From an uncultured Collinsella sp. (GTDB taxonomy: Bacteria; Actinomycetota; Coriobacteriia; Coriobacteriales; Coriobacteriaceae), in the NCBI GenBank assembly GCA_900542235.1, contig UQNB01000063.1, forward strand, positions 1-11,280: DNA of 11,280 nucleotides. The letters run 5' to 3'. Of the stretch, positions 1 through 7,253 are shown piece after piece (positions within the stretch are counted from its first letter, which is position 1; every line of letters starts with the position of its first letter). Made by a program: the position numbers and the translations under genes. The notes below the pieces were generated by a model that searched no databases, had not been told where the DNA came from, and saw only the letters and a program-made list of their open reading frames with translations.

Positions 1-7
1 GCTTGCA

Positions 8-113
8 GGCAAATATATAAGGTCGATCGCGAGTTCCGCACGAGCCGGAGAGCACTTAATGTGCTCTCCGTGCGAGTCAGGACTGTCCGAGCAGGCGACC
101 TTATATATTTGCC
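8..113. repeat. Nested inverted-repeat element with 18-bp perfect terminal arms
   Basis: Positions 8-25 (GGCAAATATATAAGGTCG) and 96-113 are exact reverse complements over 18 bp. Inside them a second hairpin pairs GGAGAGCAC (47-55) with GTGCTCTCC (61-69) around the loop TTAAT, and it is extended by CGCACG (37-42) against CGTGCG (69-74) with a four-base bulge. The element lies downstream of the PFL gene on the minus strand. AT-rich terminal arms around a GC-rich hairpin suggest a small non-autonomous mobile element or a structured RNA. No transposase is present and I see no convincing target duplication. A terminator role is unlikely because no U-tract follows the stem on either strand. Confidence 0.6.
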
Positions 114-144
114 CTCCCCGGGGCTCCTCGCCCGAACCCCTCAG

Positions 145-1509
145 CTAGTTCTTCAGCGAGTTCAGCGGTGCCGGGAAGCGTCCACCGCGATGGGCAAGCA
201 CGGTGCCGGCGTTGGGGTTCACCGGCATGATGGGTGCACGGCCGAACAGGCCGCCGTACTCGACGCAGTCACCCACGCCCTTGCCGATGGCAGGAATCAC
301 GCGGACGGCCGTGGTCTTGTTGTTGATGACGCCGATGGCCATCTCGTCGGCGATGATGCCGGCGATGGTCTCGACTGGGGTGTCGCCGGGGATGGCGATC
401 ATGTCCAGGCCGACGGAGCACACACAGGTCATGGCCTCGAGCTTCTCGAGCGAAAGCGCACCGGCCTCGACGGCGGCGATCATGCCGGCGTCCTCGGACA
501 CGGGGATAAAGGCGCCGGAGAGACCGCCCACGCTGGAGCTGGCCATGACGCCGCCCTTCTTGACGGCATCGTTGAGCATGGCGAGCGCGCAGGTCGTGCC
601 CGGGCCGCCGCAAGTGCCCACGCCGATGATCTCGAGGATGCGCGCGACGGAGTCGCCGATGGCGGGCGTGGGAGCCAGCGACAGGTCGACGATGCCCTTC
701 TCGACACCCAGGCGATGGGCGGCCTCGCGGCTCATGAGCTCGCCGGCACGGGTGATCTTAAAGGCGGTCTGCTTAATCTTCTCGGCGACCTCCATCATCG
801 ATGCGGAATCGGGCAGCGTCTCCAGAGCTGCGGCCATAACGCCGGGACCCGAAACGCCTACGTTGATGACGGCGTCGGCCTCGCCGCCGCCGTGGACGGC
901 GCCCGCCATAAACGGGGAGTCCTCGACCATGTTGGCAAAGCAGACAAACTTGGAAGCGCCGACGGAATCCTGGTCGGCCGTGAGTTTAGCGGCATCGATG
1001 ATGGTCTGGGCGGCCATAAGCACGGCGTCCATGTTGATGCCAGCACGCAGGCTGGCGACGTTGACGCTGGAGCAGACGCGGCTGGTGGTAGCGAGCGCCT
1101 GGGGGATGGACTGGATGACGCGGCGGTCGGCATCGCCGATGCCCTTCTGGACGAGCGCGGAGAAGCCGCCCAGGTAATCGATGCCGAGCGTCTCGGCCGC
1201 GCGGTCGAGGGCGTGCGCGATGGGGGTGAGGTCCTCATCCTTGCAGCATGCGGCGATCTGCGCCACCGGGGTGACGGAAACGCGCTTGTTGACAATGGGG
1301 ATACCGTACTCGCGCTCGAGGTTCTCGGCGGTCTCGACCAGGTGCTCAGCCGTGTGCGTCACGTGGTCGTAGATCTTCGTGCACATGCGGTCGAGGTTCT
1401 CGTCACCGCAACCCATGAGCGAAACACCCATGGTGATGGTCCTGATGTCGAGGTTCTGCTCCTCAACCATGCCGCGGGTTTCCGCGATTTCTGCGGGCGT
1501 GATCGCCAT
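145..1509 (-). CDS. PFL family protein (UPF0210/DUF711)
   Basis: This encodes 454 aa, the usual size for the family. I chose the ATG at 1509 because AGGAG lies seven bases upstream on the minus strand; the open frame runs 57 bases further but has no better start. The N-terminus (EIAETRGMVEEQNLDIRTIT) and conserved stretches such as GVSLMGCGDENLDRMC, GVSGPGVM, VGTCGGPGTTCA and GGLSGAFIPVSEDAGM match the family named for its pyruvate-formate-lyase-like fold. Most members have no assigned reaction and none is claimed here. No glycyl-radical motif is visible. Elsewhere the family often follows a small ACT-domain gene, but here metH lies upstream, 108 bases away and separated by a hairpin, so the gene may have its own promoter. 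TTGGCA (1569-1574, minus strand) is a weak -35 candidate. Low-complexity bias gives long antisense open frames that I treat as shadows. Confidence 0.9.
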   Translation of the reverse strand: MAITPAEIAETRGMVEEQNLDIRTITMGVSLMGCGDENLDRMCTKIYDHVTHTAEHLVETAENLEREYGIPIVNKRVSVTPVAQIAACCKDEDLTPIAHALDRAAETLGIDYLGGFSALVQKGIGDADRRVIQSIPQALATTSRVCSSVNVASLRAGINMDAVLMAAQTIIDAAKLTADQDSVGASKFVCFANMVEDSPFMAGAVHGGGEADAVINVGVSGPGVMAAALETLPDSASMMEVAEKIKQTAFKITRAGELMSREAAHRLGVEKGIVDLSLAPTPAIGDSVARILEIIGVGTCGGPGTTCALAMLNDAVKKGGVMASSSVGGLSGAFIPVSEDAGMIAAVEAGALSLEKLEAMTCVCSVGLDMIAIPGDTPVETIAGIIADEMAIGVINNKTTAVRVIPAIGKGVGDCVEYGGLFGRAPIMPVNPNAGTVLAHRGGRFPAPLNSLKN

Positions 1510-1554
1510 CCTTGCGCTCCTATCTGCCAAAACGAGCATAGTCTTATCTATTCT

Positions 1555-1592
1555 AACGTGCCGCACGTGCCAAGTGGCGCATGCGGCACGTT
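1555..1592 (-). terminator. Hairpin after metH, candidate terminator
   Basis: CGTGCCGCA (1557-1565) pairs perfectly with TGCGGCACG (1582-1590). The inner arms 1566-1571 and 1576-1581 add about five pairs around an AAGT loop. The stem starts about 25 bases past the metH stop. A true U-tract is missing on the minus strand (TTAGAATAG follows), whereas TTTT follows on the plus strand, so termination would be weak or the hairpin serves another purpose. Confidence 0.45.
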
Positions 1593-3882
1593 TTGGTGCG
1601 AGGTTGTTTCCGTTGTGTTACCGGCCAAAGACCTCTTCGGCGATACGGGCGCTCTCGGCAGCGTCCTTGGCATAGTAGTCCGCGCCGATCTGCTTGGCGT
1701 ATTCGGGGGTGAGCACGGCGCCGCCTACGATGATCTTGACGCCCGGCACCTCGGTATGGAGCAGCTTGATGGTCTCCTCCATGGCGACGACGGTGGTGGT
1801 CATAAGCGCCGAGAGGCCGACGAGCTTAATGTCGCGCTCCTTGACGGTCTTGAGCACTTCCTGCGGATCGACGTCGCGGCCCAGATCAAAGACGGTATAG
1901 CCGTAGTTGTCGAGCAGCATCTTGACGATGTTCTTACCGATATCGTGGATGTCGCCCTTGACGGTGGCCACGCAGATCTTTCCCTTGTCGGCAATCTCGC
2001 CGGCGGGCATCAGGCGCTTGATGGTGTCGAAGCCCACGCGCGCGGCTTCGGCCGAGGCCATGAGCTGCGGCAAGAAGAACTTTCCCTGGTCAAAGAGGAC
2101 GCCCACCTCGTCGAGGGCGGGGATAAAGTGGTTGTTGATGAGGTCCATAGCATCGTGGTCGGCCAGCAGGCGCTCGGTCTCGGCCGCGATCTCGCCTTTG
2201 CGGCCCGAGACGACCATGTGGCGGATGGGGTCGTCGTTGCCGTCGGTGCCGGCGGTGCCAGCAGCGGGCGCGGTGTCGGTCGATGCGGCCTGAGCTGCTG
2301 CCGGGTTGGCGGCGATCTTGTACGGATCGGTCCAGCCGGCATAGCGCTCGATGTATCCGGTCGAGCCCTCGTCCTCAACGCTCAGGACGCGATAGCTGTA
2401 GACGGTGTCCATAAAGCGCTTGGAACCCGGGTTCATGATGGGGGCGTCCAGACCTGCACCAAAGGCGGCGGCCAAAAAGACCGAGCCCAACAGCGGCCGC
2501 GCGGGCAGGCCAAAGCTGATGTTCGACACGCCGAGTGCGCATTTGACGCCCAGGCGCTCCTTGCACATAGACATGGCGCGCAGAATCTGCTCAGCCTGGC
2601 GCTGGTTGGTCGAGGCGGTCATGACCAGGCAGTCGATGAGGATGCGATCCGGGCCGATGCCGTAGCGGGCGGCCTCGGCCACGATGCGCTCGGCGATGGC
2701 GAAGCGGGCCTCGGCGGTATCGGGGATGCCGCCTTCGTCGAGCGTGAGGCCGACAACGTTGGTGCCGTAGTGGGCGACCAGCGGGAAGATCTCGTCCATG
2801 ATCTGCTGCTTGCCGTTGACCGAGTTGATGATGGGCTTGCCGGCGTAGCGACGTACGGCGGCCTCGACGGCGGCGGGGTCGGTGGAGTCGATCTGCAGCG
2901 GCAGCAGCGTGGAGCCCTGGAGCTGTTCGGTCGCCTGTTGAATGATCTTGACCTCGTCGATCTCGGGCAGGCCCACGTTGACGTCCAGGATGTCGGCGCC
3001 CTGCTCCTGCTGGCTGATGCCCTGGCTCACCACGTAGTCCAGATCACCGTCGCGCAGGGCCTGCTGCAGGCGTTTTTTACCGGTGGGGTTGATGCGCTCG
3101 CCGATGACGGCAATCTTGTGGCCGTCGCTGGGAAGGTCCACGACCGTTTGGGCGCTCGTGACCGACATGCTGGGCTTGCGGCGGCGCGTGCTGGGCGTGT
3201 GGTTGTCGATAAGCGTGCGCAAGGCGGCCATGTGCGCCGGCGTGGTGCCGCAGCAGCCGCCCACGACGCTCACGCCGTCCTCAATCATGCCGGCGACGGC
3301 CTCGGCGTATTCGGGTGCCTGGATGTCAAAGACGGTATTGCCGTCATCGTCCACGCGGGGCAGTCCCGCATTGGCCTGCACCATAACGGGCTTGTCGGTG
3401 ACGGTGAGCATGCGAGCGGCGAGTCCTCGGAGCTCGGCCGGGCCCTGGCTGCAGTTGATGCCCAAAACGTCGGCGCCGATGGCGTCGAGGGTGATGGCGG
3501 CGACCTCGGGGCTCGTGCCCAAGAAGGTGCGGCCGTCTTCCTCAAAGGTCATGGTGGCAAAGACGGGCAGGTCGGAGTTCTCGCGGCAGGCGAGGACCGC
3601 CGCCTTGATCTCGGCAAGGTCAGTCATGGTCTCGATAATAAAGAGGTCCACGCCCACATCGACGCCGGCACGCACTTCCTCGGCAAAGAGGTCATAGGCC
3701 TCGTCAAAGCTGAGGGTGCCTAAGGGACGAAGCAACGCGCCGATGGGGCCGATGTCACCGGCGACGTAGCGGGCGCCGGCCTCGCGGGCACAGGCGACGG
3801 CCGCGGCAAAGACGTCTGCCACGGTGGCGGCACCGTCGAGCTTGTGGGCGTTGGCGCCAAAGGTATTGGTATACACCACCAT

Positions 3883-3925
3883 GGATCCGCTTTGGATATA
3901 GTCTTTGTGGCGGTGATCACGTCGC
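3883..3925 (-). other. Frameshift and duplicated-segment junction in metH
   Basis: Reading the minus strand, the first frame ends its family match at RQYVEAGCDVIT (to 3912). The second frame begins with HKDYIQSGSMVVYTNTFGAN (from 3909). Both stretches occupy the same place in homocysteine methyltransferases, namely the helix-strand before the TNTFGAN motif, so the segment is present twice in divergent versions with a one-base frame offset at 3910-3911. Confidence 0.7.
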
Positions 3926-4214
3926 AGCCAGCCTCGACGTACTGGCGCTGAATGTCGGTAATGACCTGGGGCTCCTCAAAGTTGAGCAGCTCGGGCAGGG
4001 CTCCGGCCTTCATGCCGGCCGCCTGCAGCATGGTGCCCATGCCGCCGTCGAACAGCAGATGCCCCGTGCCCTCGATGGCGGCGCGCAGGCGATCGTCCTT
4101 AATGCGAAGGTCGTCGATTGTGCGCGTCTTGTATGCAGCGCCTTTGCGGCGTGCGGCATCAACAGGCGCCGCCAGCGCGGCACCGTCCAGATCATGAGTG
4201 ATAAGTATGTTTGA

Positions 4215-4223
4215 GCTATTCGC
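4215..4223. repeat. Left 9-bp terminal inverted repeat of R-M cassette
   Basis: GCTATTCGC, read inward from the metH side. It overlaps the endonuclease stop codon (4216-4218) and the metH start region. Its exact inverted partner is at 6473-6481. Confidence 0.5.
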
Positions 4224-5229
4224 CATGTGCATCCATTTCGTCTAGAGCCCACTGAGGAATTTCTATTTGAAGAGATTTGTCGGGCTCGATATCTTCGATT
4301 CGCTTGTTGTAGTGGGCAAGAAGCCGTGCGACATTTAATCGAATTAGGTCTCGCTTGTAGAACGATAATTCTTCAATATTGATGCCGATAAACGATTCGA
4401 GCGCGATAACCTGTACGCGATTGCCGAGTCCCTCACTTTCGAACAGTCCGTAAGCGAAGGAAACTTTATCGTGGGGGACAACGACGATGGGACGAATGCC
4501 ATTTCGAATGTTATCTCGGCATCGATCGGTCAATTTGGCCATTGGCGATACAGTCACATGAAATGCAGCATCATTGATTTGGAAATCGCCAGAACGGTCT
4601 GTTTGCTGGTCGGCAGCGTTTGAGTTGTCCTTTCCGATTTCTATGGTTGGAAATAACATCTCTAGTTTTGCACCTACCAGGTGCTGTGCGACGGTACCCG
4701 TTGGCTTATCGGACCGTAGGCTTGCTTCGGCTAGGATATCATCGACAATGACAGAAATTGGTTTTTGAAGATCAATTTCGACTTTGATTCTCTGCCGGTT
4801 AAAGAAATCGACCTGGATTCGCTCGACGAAGAAATTGGCGATTGCATTCGCAGCTTCAAGACGAGCGTCTTCGCAAGTGTCACTGGGTAGGGCAGAGTTG
4901 ATAATTGTGGCAAGCTCAAGCGCCATCGGGAGTGTGCCGCGTGAGGTCCTGCCGCCCTCTGATGCGAAGGCACGCGTTTCCCCATGCCTGGCTAAAACTG
5001 TTTTGATGCATGCTCCACTTAGGCCTCGTACTTGGCTCCCCTTGTCCGATTGCACATAATCGTCGGTGAGCGGAAAACGGTTTTGCAACAGCTCGCTTAT
5101 GCCTATACCAACCGCCATGACGTTACGGTTGACATTGCCTCGCTTGCTGCGCTTGGATTCGTACCAGAGTTCAATGGCATCCAAGATATCTTTATCGGGC
5201 TCGTTCAAGGAGCAATTGGTCATTTCCAT
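4216..5229 (-). CDS. Predicted type II restriction endonuclease, DUF4928 family
   Basis: This encodes 337 aa. I recognise the DUF4928 pattern: GNVNRN (31-36), then QVRGLSGACIKTVLARHG (66-83) and SEGGRTSRG (90-98), then AQHLVGAKLE (181-190), GDFQINDAAFHVT (214-226) and a following KCRDNI/RPIVVVP strand. Members usually sit beside C5-cytosine methyltransferases and are taken to be the cognate nucleases. The E190...D215...HVT (224-226) arrangement resembles a PD-(D/E)xK core with the ExK step replaced; this is inference. ATG 5229 is preceded by GGAG nine bases upstream; ATG 5223 is the alternative. The gene overlaps the methyltransferase by 38 bases, so translation is probably coupled and methyltransferase made first. 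Its stop overlaps the metH start. No frameshift is seen, so the gene looks intact. Confidence 0.8.
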   Translation of the reverse strand: MEMTNCSLNEPDKDILDAIELWYESKRSKRGNVNRNVMAVGIGISELLQNRFPLTDDYVQSDKGSQVRGLSGACIKTVLARHGETRAFASEGGRTSRGTLPMALELATIINSALPSDTCEDARLEAANAIANFFVERIQVDFFNRQRIKVEIDLQKPISVIVDDILAEASLRSDKPTGTVAQHLVGAKLEMLFPTIEIGKDNSNAADQQTDRSGDFQINDAAFHVTVSPMAKLTDRCRDNIRNGIRPIVVVPHDKVSFAYGLFESEGLGNRVQVIALESFIGINIEELSFYKRDLIRLNVARLLAHYNKRIEDIEPDKSLQIEIPQWALDEMDAHGE

Positions 5230-6352
5230 TATTGTTCACTCCGTTCCTTGAAGACATAAGCGCGGGTTTGACTGCATTTTTTATAAGCCAAGTGACAACT
5301 GGCACGGCAACTGCATCGCCGAATGCGTAGCGAATCTGAGCATCCGAGAAGCCGCTAAACTGACATGAGTCAGCACCTTGGAGACGGGCATATTCAGTTC
5401 CAGTCATCCAGCGAACTTCTATCTTTCCGTTTTCGCATATCACGACTGCCTGTCTTGATGAGCCGCCGCGAGCCGTTCTTAGACATCCGGCAATTTCTTC
5501 TTCACGGATTTCCCAGCGCACAACGCCTGATCGCGTGCGACGGTAAGCAGTGCGAACAGTTTTTTCTTTGGCATTTAAGAAGCGCTGAAGGCGCTCTGCT
5601 TGATGCGGTGCAAGCGAGTCGATAAATGCTTGTACTTGGTTTTTGTTCCACCAACGCTTGTCGCCCTCGGGAATATCTTCAACAACCGTTGCAAGGCCCG
5701 TCATGCGAAGTGGGCTCGGCTCGTTTAGGTGAGAGATGTGCGTAATGAGTGAAGGGTCGGAGTGAATCCAGGAGACCTTTTCAGGTCGAAGCGAGGAATC
5801 GAGTCGGCTGTTGGGAAGAGGGTTTTTTAATCCGACGACAAACATGCGTGGGCGTGACTGGGGAAGCCAGTGCCGTGCATCGATAAAATAAGCGTCGCAT
5901 GAATAGCCTAAACGATTAAATTCCTGGCAAACGAGTCTAAAGTCATCACTGTTATTAGACGTGGCAAGGCCGATGACGTTTTCGAGAACAAGTGCCCGCG
6001 GGGCACGATCGCTCATTCCTTCGATGGCCTTAATAAAGCCAAAGAACGCACTGGACTCTTTACCAGAGATAAGTCCCTCCCTGTTTCCCGCGAGAGATAA
6101 GTTTGTGCAAGGGCTTGACGCCCATGCGATGTCGGCTTGGGGTATTAGGTCGGGGTCGAGCGTGTGGACATCCTGCTCGACTAGATGCTCATCGCCCCAA
6201 CACTGGCTGTACATGGCGCATTTAGTATGGTCTATGTCATTTGCCCAGATTGTTTTGATTCCGGCTTTTGCCATGCCGGCACGAGCCAAGCCAATGCCTG
6301 AAAAAAACTCAAGTGCGGTTAGTTGTGGCGAGAACTGCAGAATGTTGTGCAT
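5192..6352 (-). CDS. DNA (cytosine-5-)-methyltransferase of the R-M pair
   Basis: This encodes 386 aa and transfers a methyl group from SAM to C5 of cytosine in the recognition site, protecting host DNA from the neighbouring nuclease. Ordered motifs are visible: I (LEFFSGIGLARAGM, about 14-27), II (WANDID, 36-41), IV with the catalytic Cys82 (SPCTNLSLAG), VI (LENV, 123-126), VIII (QSRPRMFVVG, 165-174), the variable target-recognition region (about 185-310), IX (RLQG, 323-326) and X (FGDAVAVPVV, 344-353). Motif X has GDAV rather than the commoner GNAV, a variant I believe is tolerated. The target sequence cannot be read from the protein. The start at 6352 has only a weak upstream GAAAG, and an in-frame stop lies shortly before it, so no longer form exists. 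AT-rich composition marks it as acquired. Confidence 0.95.
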   Translation of the reverse strand: MHNILQFSPQLTALEFFSGIGLARAGMAKAGIKTIWANDIDHTKCAMYSQCWGDEHLVEQDVHTLDPDLIPQADIAWASSPCTNLSLAGNREGLISGKESSAFFGFIKAIEGMSDRAPRALVLENVIGLATSNNSDDFRLVCQEFNRLGYSCDAYFIDARHWLPQSRPRMFVVGLKNPLPNSRLDSSLRPEKVSWIHSDPSLITHISHLNEPSPLRMTGLATVVEDIPEGDKRWWNKNQVQAFIDSLAPHQAERLQRFLNAKEKTVRTAYRRTRSGVVRWEIREEEIAGCLRTARGGSSRQAVVICENGKIEVRWMTGTEYARLQGADSCQFSGFSDAQIRYAFGDAVAVPVVTWLIKNAVKPALMSSRNGVNNNGNDQLLLERAR

Positions 6353-6420
6353 GTACTGGCTTTCAGATAGTTGTTATTTGGCATCTTATGGTACTTGTTT
6401 GTGAGGACATCCGCTTACTT

Positions 6421-6445
6421 ACGGACGAGATTCCCTCGATACCGT
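6421..6445. promoter_or_regulatory. Imperfect palindrome upstream of the R-M operon
   Basis: ACGGACGAG (6421-6429) and CTCGATACCGT (6435-6445) pair as ACGG/CCGT and CGAG/CTCG with unequal bulges, about 70-95 bases upstream of the methyltransferase start. It could be an operator or a small hairpin. I see no controller-protein gene and no convincing sigma-70 promoter in 6353-6461. Confidence 0.3.
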
Positions 6446-6461
6446 GCCATCAATTGACATT

Positions 6462-7253
6462 TTATTCAGAATGCGAATAGCAGGTGGTGTGGGCGGCGCG
6501 GAAGCGACAGTGCTCGCGCATGCGGCAGATATTGCAGGTGGGGCGGCTCTGGGCGTCGTGGACCTCGCCATCGAACAGACCGATCACCGCGGTCACGCTC
6601 TTGGTGGGCATGAGCAGGCTGGTGGGCGTGACGGTAAGCCCGATGAGCCGCGTGGCGTTGAGCGCGTCCACGATTGAGCGCTGTGCCGTAAGCGGGCAGT
6701 CGCCGTAGCCGGGACTGAAGCGCCAGTTACCGGCGAGTCCGCGTGCGGCGGCCGCAGCCTTAACCTGCTGGTCCATCTGCTCGACGGCGGCTTCTACATA
6801 GGCAGAGCATGCGGCGTCGAGCACAGCTCCCTCCAGGGGCTGCTGGGCTCCCGTGGTACGCAGGCGACGCTCGGCGTCCATGCCGAGGGTGCATGCCATG
6901 AGCGCGGCAAAGCGGGCGTCTTTGAGATGTCGATAGATGTCGCGACCGCGCAGCTCAACGTTGGTGCCAACCAGACGGATGCAAGGCTCTCCCTGCTCGT
7001 CCACGCCCGTGGCATCGACGGTAAACACGCGCCGCACGCCGCGGGGCTCAATGTCCAGCTCAAGGCGCTCGACCACAAGCTCAATACGTCGTGACAGCTC
7101 GGGCTCAATCTGCTGGCCGCCGTAACCCAGATACCGCAGCATCTCGGCACGGTCGACACGGGGATGGTGCGCAGCATCGACACGGTAAAGCGCCGGCGAC
7201 GCAAGGTCGGCCGGCACTTCGACAGCGGTTGTATCGATGTGCGGTTTTTCCAT
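6462..7253 (-). CDS. Methionine synthase reactivation (activation-domain) protein
   Basis: This encodes 263 aa, homologous to the C-terminal SAM-binding activation domain of MetH (Pfam Met_synt_B12). In species with split MetH it reductively remethylates inactive cob(II)alamin using SAM. Visible features are the N-terminal LRYLGYGGQQIEPELSRRIE, GTLG-like CTLGMDAERRLR, the helix LDAACSAYVEAAVEQ, the diagnostic RFSPGYGDCPL near residue 190, and a C-terminal cysteine cluster (CNICRMREHC). I chose ATG 7253 because it overlaps the metF stop as TAATG, implying translational coupling; the open frame continues upstream only as an antisense-like shadow inside metF. The last residues (about YSHSE) are encoded by AT-rich DNA containing the 9-bp inverted repeat. 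The native tail was therefore probably replaced when the R-M cassette arrived, though the core looks intact. Confidence 0.88.
   Translation of the reverse strand: MEKPHIDTTAVEVPADLASPALYRVDAAHHPRVDRAEMLRYLGYGGQQIEPELSRRIELVVERLELDIEPRGVRRVFTVDATGVDEQGEPCIRLVGTNVELRGRDIYRHLKDARFAALMACTLGMDAERRLRTTGAQQPLEGAVLDAACSAYVEAAVEQMDQQVKAAAAARGLAGNWRFSPGYGDCPLTAQRSIVDALNATRLIGLTVTPTSLLMPTKSVTAVIGLFDGEVHDAQSRPTCNICRMREHCRFRAAHTTCYSHSE
6473..6481. repeat. Right 9-bp terminal inverted repeat of R-M cassette
   Basis: GCGAATAGC, the exact inverse of 4215-4223. It lies in the last codons of the reactivation gene, where high-GC sequence turns AT-rich. Confidence 0.5.

Larger units (their letters stand above)
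1618..4232 (-). pseudogene. metH: Cobalamin-dependent methionine synthase, frameshifted
   Basis: This enzyme moves a methyl group from 5-methyl-THF to homocysteine via cobalamin. The first frame (from 4232 or 4226) carries the homocysteine-domain start FDGGMGTML at residues 61-69 and stays family-like to about 3912. The second frame takes over at about 3909 and runs to 1618. Numbering from its Met at 3882, it holds the zinc cysteines C144 (GINCSQGP), C210 and C211 (GGCCGTTP), then the pterin-binding domain (GERINPTGKK from 261; DILDVNVGLPE; GVSNISFGLPAR), the four-helix cap, and the B12 domain with DIHDIGKN (axial His 646), SALMTT and VGGAVL. There is no C-terminal SAM-activation domain; that function is the separate gene at 6462-7253. 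No slippery heptamer is visible at the junction, so I call it a disrupted gene. A sequencing or assembly error remains possible. The start overlaps the upstream endonuclease stop and lacks a clear Shine-Dalgarno. Confidence 0.85.
4215..6481. mobile_element. Low-GC two-gene restriction-modification cassette with 9-bp inverted ends
   Basis: This segment is visibly poorer in G/C than the flanking genes, with relaxed third codon positions. It sits inside a methionine operon whose other members share high-GC codon use. It holds only the methyltransferase and the predicted endonuclease. GCTATTCGC at 4215-4223 recurs inverted at 6473-6481, at the two composition edges. No integrase or transposase is present and I see no target-site duplication, so this is a passively acquired cassette or the scar of one. 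AT-rich sequence continues to about 4196, so the left edge is uncertain by about 20 bases. Confidence 0.55.

Noticed and set aside
61..3723. Very long plus-strand open frame (1220 codons) opposite the PFL and metH genes
   Set aside because: It is antisense to two recognised proteins, has histidine/glycine/aspartate-rich low-complexity sequence with no family motifs, and spans the gap between them. It arises from the codon bias of the true strand.
3883..3925. Programmed ribosomal frameshift in metH
   Set aside because: No slippery heptamer, stimulatory hairpin or internal Shine-Dalgarno is visible, programmed shifting is not known for metH, and the duplicated segment points to recombination or an error.
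6451..6482. Plus-strand TTGACA (6454-6459) as a promoter
   Set aside because: The -10 position reads ATAGCA and the promoter would fire antisense into the reactivation gene; a chance match is more likely.
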